This document shows positions 24,874 through 33,709 of a DNA stretch of 64,000 nucleotides, piece after piece. The position numbers and the translations under genes were made by a program. How positions within the stretch are numbered: the stretch's first letter is position 1; each line of letters begins with the position of its first letter. Below the pieces are notes generated by a model that worked only from the letters and a program-made list of their open reading frames with translations, ran no database searches and was not told where the DNA came from. Source of the DNA: an uncultured Clostridia bacterium. Lineage in GTDB: Bacteria; Bacillota; Clostridia; Christensenellales; Borkfalkiaceae. The stretch lies in assembly GCA_947625555.1 (NCBI GenBank), contig CANQOT010000009.1:1-64000 (forward strand), in the 5' to 3' direction.

Positions 24874-26247
24874 TTACATGATGTTCTTGACGCTGCGCGG
24901 GAAGAGCGTGACGTCGCGGATATTTTCGACGCCCGTGCAGTACATGACGAAGCGTTCGAACCCGAGGCCGAACCCGCCGTGCGGAACGGTGCCGAAGCGG
25001 CGCAGATCGAGGTACTGCTTATAGGCGCTCCGGTCCATGCCCCTCTCGGACATGGCCGCCTGCAATTTGGAAAGATCGGCTTCCCTCTCGCTCCCGCCGA
25101 TGATCTCGCCGATGCCGGGCACCAAGAGGTCGGTAGCCGCCACCGTCTTGCCGTCGGGGTTCTGCTTCATATAGAAGGATTTGATCTCCTTGGGATAGTT
25201 CGTCACAAAAACGGGACGCTTGAATACCTGCTCGGTGAGATATTTCTCGTGCTCGGATTGCAGGTCGCTCCCCCAATGCACGGGGAATTCGAAGCGGGCG
25301 TTCTCCTTCTCCAAGATGGCGATCGCCTCGGTATAGGAACAGACGGCGAAATCGGAGTTCGCAACGTGCGTGAGCTTCTCGATGAGGCCCTTTTCCATAA
25401 AGGTATCGAAGAATTTCATCTCCTCGGGGCACTCTTCGAGCACGGCCTTGACAAGGTATTTGAGCATGTCCTCGGCGATCTCGATGACATCGGGAAGTTC
25501 GGCGAAGGCGACCTCGGGTTCCACATGCCAAAATTCCGCGAGGTGACGCTTCGTGTTGGAATTTTCCGCGCGGAAGGAGGGCCCGAAGGTATAGATCTTG
25601 CCGAGAGCCGTCGCGGCGACCTCGCCCTCGAGCTGACCCGAGACGGAAAGCCCCGCCTTCACGCCGAAGAAATCTTCTTTGAAGTAATCCTCCGCCGTCT
25701 TATAGCTCGCATTCCACGGCTGGGTGGTGACGCGGAACATCTCGCCCGCGCCCTCGCAGTCGCTCGCCGTGATGAGGGGCGCGTTGATGTAGTAGTAGCC
25801 GTGTTCGTGAAAATAGCGGTGAATGGCCTGTGCGGCGACGGAACGCACGCGGAACACCGCCTGAAAGGTGTTGGTGCGCAGGCGCAAATGCGGAATGGTG
25901 CGAAGAAAATCCAGCGTGGTGCGCTTCTTTTGAATGGGATATTCCGCAGGGCATTTGCCGAGAAGGACGACCTCGGAGGCGTTGAGCTCGTTGCCCTCGC
26001 CCTTGTAGGCCTTGACGACCTTCCCCTTTACGGCGACGCTTGCGCCGAGCTTGGTCGCTTCCGCATCGACGGACAGGGCGCCCTTATCGATGACGACCTG
26101 CAACTTGCAAAAAGACGAACCGTCCGATAGCTCCAAAAAGGCGACTTGCGCCGAGTCGCGGAAGGTCCGCACCCAGCCGCATACGACGACGTCGGAGCCT
26201 ACCATGTCCGCATTCGATAGCACATTTTTGATGTCTGCATGTTTCAT
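24874..26247 (-). CDS. asnS: Asparaginyl-tRNA synthetase
   Basis: Class IIb aminoacyl-tRNA synthetase of 457 aa that charges tRNA-Asn with asparagine. An N-terminal OB-fold anticodon-binding domain (about 10-100: VVVCGWVRTFRDS) is followed by the catalytic core. Motif 2 is FRAENSNTKRHLAEFWHVEP, characteristic of AsnRS rather than AspRS, and motif 3 is GFGLGFERFVMY. The start at 26247 has GGAAG upstream; the frame remains open further without a ribosome site. No T-box leader is visible. Confidence 0.96.
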   Translation of the reverse strand: MKHADIKNVLSNADMVGSDVVVCGWVRTFRDSAQVAFLELSDGSSFCKLQVVIDKGALSVDAEATKLGASVAVKGKVVKAYKGEGNELNASEVVLLGKCPAEYPIQKKRTTLDFLRTIPHLRLRTNTFQAVFRVRSVAAQAIHRYFHEHGYYYINAPLITASDCEGAGEMFRVTTQPWNASYKTAEDYFKEDFFGVKAGLSVSGQLEGEVAATALGKIYTFGPSFRAENSNTKRHLAEFWHVEPEVAFAELPDVIEIAEDMLKYLVKAVLEECPEEMKFFDTFMEKGLIEKLTHVANSDFAVCSYTEAIAILEKENARFEFPVHWGSDLQSEHEKYLTEQVFKRPVFVTNYPKEIKSFYMKQNPDGKTVAATDLLVPGIGEIIGGSEREADLSKLQAAMSERGMDRSAYKQYLDLRRFGTVPHGGFGLGFERFVMYCTGVENIRDVTLFPRSVKNIM

Positions 26248-26437
26248 AGTGACACTTCCGATAAGAAGATTTTTGATTGAAGATCGTGGAACGCGCGCTT
26301 CCAATTATTTGCCATAGGCGGAATTCAATTCCGCCGTGGGCGTCCCAATTTGCCAAGCCACCGCACGCTTGATGTCTTTGAGAACAATGCGGTACAGCGG
26401 CCGATAGGGTTTTGAGATGTCGAGAACTAACCCCTCA

Positions 26438-26599
26438 CGAAATTTTGTTTTGCGGTGTTTGGACTTCGTATAAGGGGATTCACTCACCCCTTTCAGGGGT
26501 TACTTCGTCGCTACGCTCCTCGTGCCGACCTTGGATAATCATTAGAAGCAGCGGTCGGGGCGGAATGAGGAGTGAACCACACGCAAAACAAAATTTGTG
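26438..26599 (-). repeat. Family A repeat (copy A6) inside an inverted repeat, not at a tRNA
   Basis: The core at 26501-26563, read on the minus strand, matches the tRNA-linked family A (CCGCCCCGACCG, TGATTATCCAAGGTCGG, GCACGAG, CGAAGTA). It is enclosed by an inverted repeat of about 20 bp: aaattttgttttgc (26440-26453) and gcaaaacaaaattt (26583-26596), with near-matching bases beyond. It lies between asnS and the end of proS (26609). The 26250-26437 stretch has a small ggcggaatt/aattccgcc palindrome and no convincing gene. Confidence 0.7.
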
Positions 26600-26608
26600 A
26601 ACAATGAA

Positions 26609-28033
26609 TCAGTACGCTCTTGCGAAGAAAACAGTGTGCTTTGCTCTCTTGCCGCAGCAGACGCAGACGGGCATATCGTTCGTCTCGTCGAGGACGCGGG
26701 CGGTGGCCTGTGCGAACTCCTTCACCTTGTCCTCGCAGGCGCGCTCGCCGCACCAACCCGCACGGACAAAGTTGCCGCCGTTCACGCCGTCCAAGAGCTC
26801 TCCGAGGGTGTTTGCGCCGACGATGCGTTCGTCCATGCGCGCCTTCGCCCTCCCGTAGAGGTCACGGGAAATGCTATTTAGGAGCGCCTTCACGCACGCC
26901 GTATCGCCGAGCGCCGCCTCGCACTTTTCGCAGGTGTCGCGGCGGAAGAGGAGCATCTTGCCCCCTTCGATATCGCGCGGGCCGAGTTCGATGCGGACGG
27001 GCACCCCCTTCATCTCCCATTCGTTGAATTTCCAACCGGGAGAATTGTCGCTGTCGTCCACCTTCGCGCGGACGCCCTCCCCTTTGAGCGCTTCGCAAAG
27101 GGCATTGCATGCCTCCAAAACGCCCTCTTTCTTTTGGGCAATGGGCACGATGACGACCTGCACGGGTGCGACGGGGGGCGGCAAGATCAGTCCCCTTTGG
27201 TCGCCGTGCGTCATGATGAGCGCACCGATGAGGCGCGTCGAGACGCCGTAGCTCATCGTATAGCCGTATTTCAGAGCGCCGTCCTTATCGGTGAACTGCA
27301 CGCCGAAGGCCTTCGCGAAGTTCTGCCCCATGTAGTGGGTGGTGCCCGCCTGCAAGCTCTTCCCGTCGTGCATCATCGCCTCCATGCCGTAGGTGGCGAC
27401 GGCGCCCGCGAACTTTTCCTTCTCCGTCTTGCGGCCGACGAGCACGGGCATGCAAAGGACGTTTTTTGCAAACTCCTCATAGAGGTGGAGCATGTCCTGT
27501 GTTTCGGCCTCGGCCTCCTCGCCCGTCGCATATACCGAGTGCCCCTCCTGCCAGAGAAATTCGCTCGTGCGGAGGAAGGGGCGCGTCGTCTTTTCCCACC
27601 GCATGACGTTACACCATTGGTTCATGCGAAGGGGCAGATCGCGCCAGCTCTCCACCCATTTGCCCATCATGTGGCCGATGATCGTCTCCGAAGTCGGGCG
27701 GATGACGAGGGGCTCTTCGAGCTTCGCCCCGCCCGCATGGGTGACGACGGCGACCTCGGGCGCAAAGCCCTCGACGTGCTCGGCCTCCTTCGTCATGAAG
27801 CTCATGGGAATGAGGAGGGGGAAATAGGCATTCTCCACGCCCGCCTTTTTGAAGCGCGCGTCGATCTCCCTTTGAATGTTCTCCCAGATGGCGTAGCCGT
27901 AGGGGCGGATGACCATCGTCCCCTTTACGGGGCCGTAGTCGACGAGCTTGGTCTTGACGACGACGTCGGTGTACCACCGGGGGAAGTCCTCTTCGATGTC
28001 TGCGATCTGCGATACGAACTTATCGTTTGCCAT
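26609..28033 (-). CDS. proS: Prolyl-tRNA synthetase, archaeal/eukaryotic type
   Basis: Class IIa synthetase of 474 aa charging tRNA-Pro. It is the short form lacking the bacterial editing insertion, with motif 2 MRWEKTTRPFLRTSEFLWQ and the catalytic core THYMGQNF. It has the C-terminal zinc-type domain of the archaeal form (CEKCEAAL and CVCCGKRA). The start at 28033 has GGAG seven bases upstream and is preferred over a frame extension of nine codons. This form is usual in many Clostridia. No T-box seen in the leader. Confidence 0.95.
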   Translation of the reverse strand: MANDKFVSQIADIEEDFPRWYTDVVVKTKLVDYGPVKGTMVIRPYGYAIWENIQREIDARFKKAGVENAYFPLLIPMSFMTKEAEHVEGFAPEVAVVTHAGGAKLEEPLVIRPTSETIIGHMMGKWVESWRDLPLRMNQWCNVMRWEKTTRPFLRTSEFLWQEGHSVYATGEEAEAETQDMLHLYEEFAKNVLCMPVLVGRKTEKEKFAGAVATYGMEAMMHDGKSLQAGTTHYMGQNFAKAFGVQFTDKDGALKYGYTMSYGVSTRLIGALIMTHGDQRGLILPPPVAPVQVVIVPIAQKKEGVLEACNALCEALKGEGVRAKVDDSDNSPGWKFNEWEMKGVPVRIELGPRDIEGGKMLLFRRDTCEKCEAALGDTACVKALLNSISRDLYGRAKARMDERIVGANTLGELLDGVNGGNFVRAGWCGERACEDKVKEFAQATARVLDETNDMPVCVCCGKRAKHTVFFARAY

Positions 28034-28065
28034 AATGTTCTCCGTTGAATGGTCGTTCATGGTAT

Positions 28066-28094
28066 ATTATACCATGCCGATTTTGAAATGTCTA
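28066..28094 (-). promoter_or_regulatory. Promoter of proS
   Basis: On the minus strand: TAGACA (28089-28094), 17-bp spacer, TATAAT (28066-28071). Confidence 0.65.
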
Positions 28095-28252
28095 TTATTT
28101 TACCCGCATTGTACGGGGACGGACGGAACAAATTATGCAAAAAATTTTTATGAAACTTTCTCAAAATTTTTGAATAAACCGTGTTACGAGCCCATTATGG
28201 TGTTATAATTGTTGTGGAGACATTTGAATACTTTTCAAGGAGATCCGAAAAT

Positions 28253-30268
28253 ATGAAACCAAACACCGTCAACGCCATTCGCATCCTCGCGGCGGACACC
28301 ATTCAGAACGCCAATTCGGGCCATCCCGGCCTCCCGCTCGGAGCGGCGCCCATCGCCTTTACCCTCTTCCAACACTTCTTGAAATTCAACCCCCGGGATA
28401 TCAAATGGGCGAACAGGGACCGCTTTGTGCTCTCCGCAGGGCACGGTTCGGCGCTTCTCTACACCCTTTTGCACCTCTACGGCTACCCCGTCTCGATAGA
28501 CGACCTCAAAAACTTCCGCAAGTTCGGGAGCAAGACGCCCGGTCACCCCGAGTACGGCGTGACGGAGGGCATCGAGACGACGACGGGCCCCCTCGGGCAG
28601 GGCATCGCGAACGCCGTCGGCATGGCGCTCGCCGAGGCGCACCTCTCGGCAAAATTCAACCGCGAGGGCTATCCCGTCGTCGATCACTATACCTACTGCC
28701 TCTGCGGCGACGGATGCCTCGAAGAGGGCATCGCGTACGAGGCCTGCTCCTTTGCGGGAGCGCACGGGCTCGGCAAACTCATCCTCCTCTACGACGATAA
28801 CGAGATCACCATCGAGGGCAATACCTCCATCACCTACAAGGACGACGTCGCAAAGCGCTTCGAGGCGCAGAATTGGCACGTCGTCAAGGTCGACCTCGTC
28901 GCAAACCCGGATAACATCCTGCTCATCAAGGCTGCCATCCGCAAGGCGAGGAATGAGACGAACAAACCCAGCATTATCATCTTCAAGACGCACATCGGCT
29001 ACGGCTCTCCCCTCGAAAATACGGCGAAATGCCACGGTTCCCCCCTCGGGGAAAGCAACCTCGCCGAGACGAAGAAGAAGCTCGGCTGGCAACATGCGCC
29101 CTTCGAGATCCCCATGGACGTCTACCGCCACGCCTACCGCGCGGTGCAACGCGGGCGGGAATTGGAACGCGAGTGGAAGGTGAACTATGGGGAATATGCG
29201 GAGCGTTACCCCGACCTTGCGAAGGAATACGAAAAGACGATGTCGGGCGAGCTCCCCGACTTCGACCTCGAAGATCTCTTCTCCTTCGAAAAGCCCCTCG
29301 CGACGCGGCAGACCTCTTCCGTCGTCCTCAATAAGCTCGCGGCCAAACTTCCCACCCTCATGGGCGGTTCTGCCGACCTTGCGCCCTCCAACCTCACCGA
29401 GTTGAAGGATACGGACGATGTGCACTACGGCACCTTCTCACCCGCCGACTATGCGGGCAGGAACATCCACTTCGGCATCCGCGAACATGCGATGGCGGCC
29501 ATTGCGAACGGCATGTATCTGCACGGCGGCATCCGCCCCTACTGCGCGACCTTCTTCATCTTCTCCGACTACTGCAAACATGCGATGCGCCTCTCCGCGC
29601 TCATGGATATCCCCGTCATCTATGTGCTGACGCACGATTCCATCGGCGTCGGCGAGGACGGGCCCACCCACGAGCCCGTGGAACAGCTCATCGGGCTGCG
29701 TGCCATTCCGAACATGCAGGTGTTCCGCCCCGCCGACGGCAAGGAGACGGCGGCCGCATGGCTGTATGCGCTCCAAAGCCATTCGCCGACGGCCCTCGTT
29801 CTCTCCCGTCAGACCCTGCCGCAATATGCGGGGAGCGGAATGGAGGCGATGAAGGGCGGCTATGTCCTCTGCGACTGCTCGGGCACGCCCGACGTCCTCC
29901 TCATCGCGAGCGGTTCGGAAGTCGAACAGTGCGTGGAGGCCCAAAAACTCCTCGCCGAAGAAGGGATCGGGGCGCGCGTCGTCTCGATGCCCTGCATGGA
30001 GGCCTTCGAAAGGCAACCGGAAGAATACCGGGAGAGCGTGCTCCCCTCCGCCGTCAAGGCGCGCGTGTGCGTCGAGGCGGGCTCGCCTTACAGTTGGTAT
30101 CGCTATGCGGGCGAAAAGGGCGAGATCGTCGCCATGGACACCTTCGGGGCGAGCGGGGCGGCCCCCGTCCTCTTCAAACACTTCGGCTTTACCGCGGAAA
30201 ATATCGTCGAAAAGGCCAAATGCAGCCTGGCAAATCTTTCCAAGCGTCGCACGAAGCGCACGCATTGA
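28253..30268 (+). CDS. tkt: Transketolase
   Basis: Thiamine-diphosphate enzyme of the non-oxidative pentose phosphate pathway, 671 aa. The N-terminal TPP domain has [29 protein letters not shown] and the GDGCLEEG metal/TPP motif. The pyrimidine domain has [14 protein letters not shown] and [16 protein letters not shown], and a C-terminal domain follows. Length and motifs are those of full transketolase, not of split forms. An extended -10 element (TGTTATAAT, ending 28209) and AAGGAG support the start at 28253. Ends at a terminator. Confidence 0.96.
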   Translation: MKPNTVNAIRILAADTIQNANSGHPGLPLGAAPIAFTLFQHFLKFNPRDIKWANRDRFVLSAGHGSALLYTLLHLYGYPVSIDDLKNFRKFGSKTPGHPEYGVTEGIETTTGPLGQGIANAVGMALAEAHLSAKFNREGYPVVDHYTYCLCGDGCLEEGIAYEACSFAGAHGLGKLILLYDDNEITIEGNTSITYKDDVAKRFEAQNWHVVKVDLVANPDNILLIKAAIRKARNETNKPSIIIFKTHIGYGSPLENTAKCHGSPLGESNLAETKKKLGWQHAPFEIPMDVYRHAYRAVQRGRELEREWKVNYGEYAERYPDLAKEYEKTMSGELPDFDLEDLFSFEKPLATRQTSSVVLNKLAAKLPTLMGGSADLAPSNLTELKDTDDVHYGTFSPADYAGRNIHFGIREHAMAAIANGMYLHGGIRPYCATFFIFSDYCKHAMRLSALMDIPVIYVLTHDSIGVGEDGPTHEPVEQLIGLRAIPNMQVFRPADGKETAAAWLYALQSHSPTALVLSRQTLPQYAGSGMEAMKGGYVLCDCSGTPDVLLIASGSEVEQCVEAQKLLAEEGIGARVVSMPCMEAFERQPEEYRESVLPSAVKARVCVEAGSPYSWYRYAGEKGEIVAMDTFGASGAAPVLFKHFGFTAENIVEKAKCSLANLSKRRTKRTH

Positions 30269-30295
30269 TCCTGAAACATATGGGCACGTTTTTCT

Positions 30296-30333
30296 ACCCC
30301 ATGTATGAAAAAACCACCTTGCGGTGGTTTTTT
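30296..30333 (+). terminator. Terminator after tkt, part of a direct repeat
   Basis: Hairpin aaaaaaccacc/ggtggtttttt preceded by accccatgtatg. The whole 38-bp segment is nearly repeated at 31133-31173. Confidence 0.85.
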
Positions 30334-30335
30334 GT

Positions 30336-30548
30336 TTACGCTTTTTCTGCCTTCAAATGAAAGGTCTGCCCATTGAAAAAACACATTTCGATAGCTTCTT
30401 CTTTTACTTTGATATCTTTCGCTAAAAAATAATCGGGCAAAATCAAGGCGATCTCCTCCAACAGGCTTTTGCCTTCAAACCCCTCTTCCCGTGCGGCATA
30501 TTGAATTGCCGCTTTTTCGTTTGTTTGTCTTTTTTGCTTTTTGTCCAT
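30336..30548 (-). CDS. Small uncharacterised protein
   Basis: A 70-aa soluble, charged protein (MDKKQKRQTNEKAAIQYAAR ... HLKAEKA) of unknown function. GGGAG eight bases before the ATG supports translation. It is divergent from a double-HTH regulator at 30682, with 133 bp between them holding both control regions. Gene pair and size resemble small regulator/effector pairs, which is only an inference. No homologous family recognised. Confidence 0.6.
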   Translation of the reverse strand: MDKKQKRQTNEKAAIQYAAREEGFEGKSLLEEIALILPDYFLAKDIKVKEEAIEMCFFNGQTFHLKAEKA

Positions 30549-30681
30549 ACTTGTTCTCCCTATTGTGACTCACATCGGCGCGCACCTTTTGTGTACCTTG
30601 ATTATATCATCTTTCTGTCGAAATTGCAAGCCATTACATCGACGAAACGATCATAATATTTTGTAGGAATTTGTCTTTGTT

Positions 30682-31125
30682 ATGGATATTTTGTCGAATT
30701 TCTCCGAACGGCTCAAAGAGTTCATGAAGGACGAGGGAATGAACTGCCCGCGGCTTGCCACAGAACTCGGCGTTGCCCTCTCCACGATCTCGGAATGCAA
30801 GCGCGGCGCCTTTCTGCCCTCGACGCGGGTGTTTTATCTGATGCTGGAACGCTTCCACTGTTCCGCCGATTATCTCCTCGGACGCACCGATCTGCCGGCC
30901 AAACGCTCGGACTTCCGCCCCGTTCCGCCCTTCGGGCCGCGGCTCCGCGAAGTGATGAAGCTCTTCGGCGTCACGCAGTACCGCCTCGAAAAGGATCTGC
31001 CCGTATCGGGCTCCGTCGTCTATCATTGGCTGAACGGAAAATCGGTCCCCTCGGTGGATAGCCTCGTGCGCCTCGCAGATTTCTTCGGCTGTTCCGTCGA
31101 TTTTCTCATCGGCAGGGAAATATAA
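30682..31125 (+). CDS. Regulator with two tandem XRE-type HTH domains
   Basis: A 147-aa protein. HTH 1 spans about 8-62 (CPRLATELGVALSTISECKR, ADYLLGRTD) and HTH 2 about 80-143 (LRLREV-like start, YRLEKDLPVSGSVVYHWLNG, VDFLIGREI). Each ends in the D-[YF]-L-[LI]-GR motif typical of single-domain XRE proteins, so the gene looks like a fused tandem duplication. It probably controls its divergent neighbour at 30548 and itself. The upstream site is weak (TAGGA). A terminator follows at 31145. Confidence 0.8.
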   Translation: MDILSNFSERLKEFMKDEGMNCPRLATELGVALSTISECKRGAFLPSTRVFYLMLERFHCSADYLLGRTDLPAKRSDFRPVPPFGPRLREVMKLFGVTQYRLEKDLPVSGSVVYHWLNGKSVPSVDSLVRLADFFGCSVDFLIGREI

Positions 31126-31132
31126 AAATCCC

Positions 31133-31173
31133 ACCCCATGTATGAAAAAAACCACCCTTGCGGTGGTTTTTTT
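31133..31173 (+). terminator. Terminator after the double-HTH gene, second copy of the direct repeat
   Basis: accccatgtatgaaaaaaacc leading into a ccaccc/ggtgg hairpin with a T-run, nearly identical to 30296-30333. Also positioned to end the converging membrane protein gene at 31182. Confidence 0.85.
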
Positions 31174-31181
31174 ACTGACTT

Positions 31182-32129
31182 TCAGAAGTCGCTGAACGGA
31201 TTATCGTCGGCGGGTGGCGGAGTGCCGCCCGTGCCGCCCTGCGCGTTGCCGCCCTGCCCTCCGCCGAAATCGGAGAAGGGTTCCTGCTGCGGATCCTGCG
31301 GGGGCTGCTGCCCATAGGGGGCCTGCCCGTAGGGAGGCCCGTAAGGGGGTTGACCGTAAGGGCCGTAGGGACCGTATTGCTGCTGACGGCGGCGGTATTC
31401 CTCCATGCGGCGGCGCATATATTCGTCGTAATCGACGGGCGTGCGATTGCGGAGCGCGAAGAATACAAAACCGCGCACGGGGAAGAGGATGCAGAGCACC
31501 ATGTAGCCCGCATATCCGCGCGGATTATACTGTTTGAAGAGGGAGGCGAGCGTCACCCCGAGGAAGATGAGGAACACGATGAACACCGCGTAGCTCAAAA
31601 TGTTCGCCCAGCCGAAGCCGCTGTTCGCATACGTCGCATCGTACAGCCAACGGATGGAGCGCGGCACGCTCGTCGCCTTCGGGCCGAAGGAGATATACGT
31701 CGTTCCGTCATAGGTGGGCGTCGTGATCGCGGTATAGTGCGGGATCATGAGGATATCGGCGACGAGGATCAAGACGTTGAGGCCGACATAGACGATCTCG
31801 GCGAGCATGGCATACAGCCCCGCCCGCTTCATCTTCTGCCCGAAGAAGCGCGCTTCCCCCGCGAGATAACCCGCATAGAAGGTGTTTGCGAAGGGGATAA
31901 AGGCGAGCCACGCATGCTTCTTTTTCTTCTTTTTCGCCATCTTATAGAGCCCGAAGCCGCCTAAAACGAGGCAGAGCGCGAAGAGCGCGGCCCCCGCCGC
32001 GACCCCGGCGATGACGGCGATCAGGGCGTTCCGCTTCGCGAGTTCGAGCGTTTCCTCCCCCTTGATGATCATGCCCATGATGAAGGTGCAAATCGCCTGC
32101 GTGATCCCCATCCATTCGAAAAATTCCAT
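31182..32129 (-). CDS. Membrane protein with Tyr/Pro/Gly/Gln-rich tail
   Basis: A 315-aa protein with about five membrane helices (about 35-230), a lysine patch after the first (AKKKKKKHAWLAF), and a cytoplasmic-type low-complexity tail with YGPYGQPPYGPPYGQ-like repeats (about 245-315). Function unknown; similar Pro/Gly/Tyr tails occur in several Firmicutes membrane proteins. Its start abuts the truA stop, so it is the last gene of the ecf-truA operon. Confidence 0.75.
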   Translation of the reverse strand: MEFFEWMGITQAICTFIMGMIIKGEETLELAKRNALIAVIAGVAAGAALFALCLVLGGFGLYKMAKKKKKKHAWLAFIPFANTFYAGYLAGEARFFGQKMKRAGLYAMLAEIVYVGLNVLILVADILMIPHYTAITTPTYDGTTYISFGPKATSVPRSIRWLYDATYANSGFGWANILSYAVFIVFLIFLGVTLASLFKQYNPRGYAGYMVLCILFPVRGFVFFALRNRTPVDYDEYMRRRMEEYRRRQQQYGPYGPYGQPPYGPPYGQAPYGQQPPQDPQQEPFSDFGGGQGGNAQGGTGGTPPPADDNPFSDF

Positions 32130-32903
32130 TTAATCCTCCAAGCCGTTCCCGAAAAGGGGAACGCCATAATCGACACATTCGAGCGTGAGCCCTGCGGCGG
32201 GCATCGTCTTTGCAAGGCAAGACCTTCCTCCGCCCGCGAGAGCCGTCGCGATATTTTGCATTGATTTCCCGCACCCGACGGCGAAAAGTTCGCCCGCGAT
32301 GATGCGCACCATGTTGTATAAAAACCCGTTTCCCGTGACCTCGACCTCGTACATGGTATGCCCGTTTTCCGTCATGCGCACGTCGAGCTTATAGATCTCG
32401 CGCACCGTCGTCTTGACCGAAGAGCCCGACGAGGAGAACGCCTTGAAATCGTGTTTGCCGCACAGGAGCGCGGCCGCTTCCCTCATTTTTTCGACGTCGG
32501 GCCGCTCTTTGAGGCGCGCCGCGTAGCGCGCGAGAAGGGGCAGATCGGTCTCCGCATAGTAGGCGCGGTAGACGTACGTCTTGCGTTTGGCGTGCCGCGT
32601 ACAATCGAAATCTTCGGCCACGGCCCTTGCCGCGAGCACTTTGAGATCGGGCGGGAGACGGGTATTGAAGCAGGCGGGAAGTTTCGCTGCGGGGACGGTC
32701 GTCTCCCCTTCCAACACGCAGACCTGCCCCCTTGCGTGGACGCCCGCGTCCGTCCTGCCGCTCGCCGTCACCCGCGTGGGGACGCCGAAAATTTCCGCCG
32801 ACGCCCGTTCCATTTCCCCCTGCACGGTGCGTTCCCCCTTCTTTTGGAGCTGCCAGCCCGAAAAAAAGGTGCCGTCGTATTGAATGAGAAGGGCGTATTT
32901 CAT
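32130..32903 (-). CDS. truA: tRNA pseudouridine(38-40) synthase TruA
   Basis: A 257-aa enzyme that isomerises U38-U40 in the anticodon arm. Motifs: LIQYDGTFFSGWQLQ near the start, the catalytic-Asp loop SGRTDAGVHARGQV, and HDFKAFSSSGS and NGFLYNMVRIIAGEL. The start at 32903 overlaps the ecfT stop by 4 bp (ATGA). Position behind ecfA1-A2-T is the usual Firmicutes arrangement. Confidence 0.96.
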   Translation of the reverse strand: MKYALLIQYDGTFFSGWQLQKKGERTVQGEMERASAEIFGVPTRVTASGRTDAGVHARGQVCVLEGETTVPAAKLPACFNTRLPPDLKVLAARAVAEDFDCTRHAKRKTYVYRAYYAETDLPLLARYAARLKERPDVEKMREAAALLCGKHDFKAFSSSGSSVKTTVREIYKLDVRMTENGHTMYEVEVTGNGFLYNMVRIIAGELFAVGCGKSMQNIATALAGGGRSCLAKTMPAAGLTLECVDYGVPLFGNGLED

Positions 32904-33709
32904 ACGATATCCCCCACATAGACGCGCAAAAGGGCCACGCCCGTGATGAGCAGGGCAAGCGTCAGAAATCCCACGAGGTCGCGCCACGTAAAGCGAAGTT
33001 TTTTATACTTGGTGCGTTTTTTTCCGCCGTAACAGCGGGCGTCCATGGCGTCGCCCAATTCCTCGGCGCGGCGGAATGCGGAGAGGAGCAGGGGCACCAA
33101 AATGGGAATGAATGCCCGGATGCGCTTTACGGGTCCGCCGCTCTCGAAATCGGCCCCGCGCGCCTTCTGTGCGTTCTTGATGCGCTCCGTCTCGTCCATG
33201 AGGATGGGAATGAAGCGCAGGGCGATGCTCATGATGAGGGCCAGCGCATGCACGGGGAAGCGGATCCACTTCAAGGGAGTGAGCAAGCTCTCGATGCCGT
33301 CGGTGAGCGAGACGGGCGTCGTCGTATAGGTGAGCATGGACGAACACACGACGAGGAGCACGAGCCGCAAGATAAGATATGCGGAAAAGATGATGCCCCC
33401 GCGCGTGACGCAGAAAATTTTCCACTGCCAATAGACATGGTCGCCCGTATGGAACAAAATGTTGATCGCGGCCGTAAAGATGACGAGGAAGAGGATGCCC
33501 TTCACCGCCCGCAGGATCTTCAAGACGGGCACGCGCGAGAAGGCGATGATGAGGATGAGCACCCCCGCGCACGCCGCGAGCCCGTAGAAGCTGTTCGCCA
33601 CAAAGATGGCGACGATGAACCCGATGAGAAAGACGAGTTTGAGGCGGGGGTCCATGCGGTGAATGAAGGAATCGACGGGATAGAATTGCCCGAAGGAGAC
33701 TTCTTTCAT
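32900..33709 (-). CDS. ecfT: Energy-coupling factor transporter membrane subunit EcfT
   Basis: A 269-aa membrane subunit that couples the two ATPases to substrate-binding S components in ECF vitamin/metal uptake. It has about five to six helices and the C-terminal coupling helix motif KNAQKARGADFESGG and RRAEELGDAMDARCYGG. The start at 33709 overlaps the ecfA2 stop by 4 bp. No S component is encoded in the window, so this is likely a group II shared module. Confidence 0.93.
   Translation of the reverse strand: MKEVSFGQFYPVDSFIHRMDPRLKLVFLIGFIVAIFVANSFYGLAACAGVLILIIAFSRVPVLKILRAVKGILFLVIFTAAINILFHTGDHVYWQWKIFCVTRGGIIFSAYLILRLVLLVVCSSMLTYTTTPVSLTDGIESLLTPLKWIRFPVHALALIMSIALRFIPILMDETERIKNAQKARGADFESGGPVKRIRAFIPILVPLLLSAFRRAEELGDAMDARCYGGKKRTKYKKLRFTWRDLVGFLTLALLITGVALLRVYVGDIV

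Noticed and set aside
26250..26437. T-box leader upstream of asnS
   Set aside because: No GGTGGNACC-type antiterminator; the local ggcggaatt/aattccgcc palindrome does not fit.
26305..26487. A 60-codon frame upstream of asnS
   Set aside because: Starts from GTG inside the family A flank and has no conserved motif; may be chance or a remnant.
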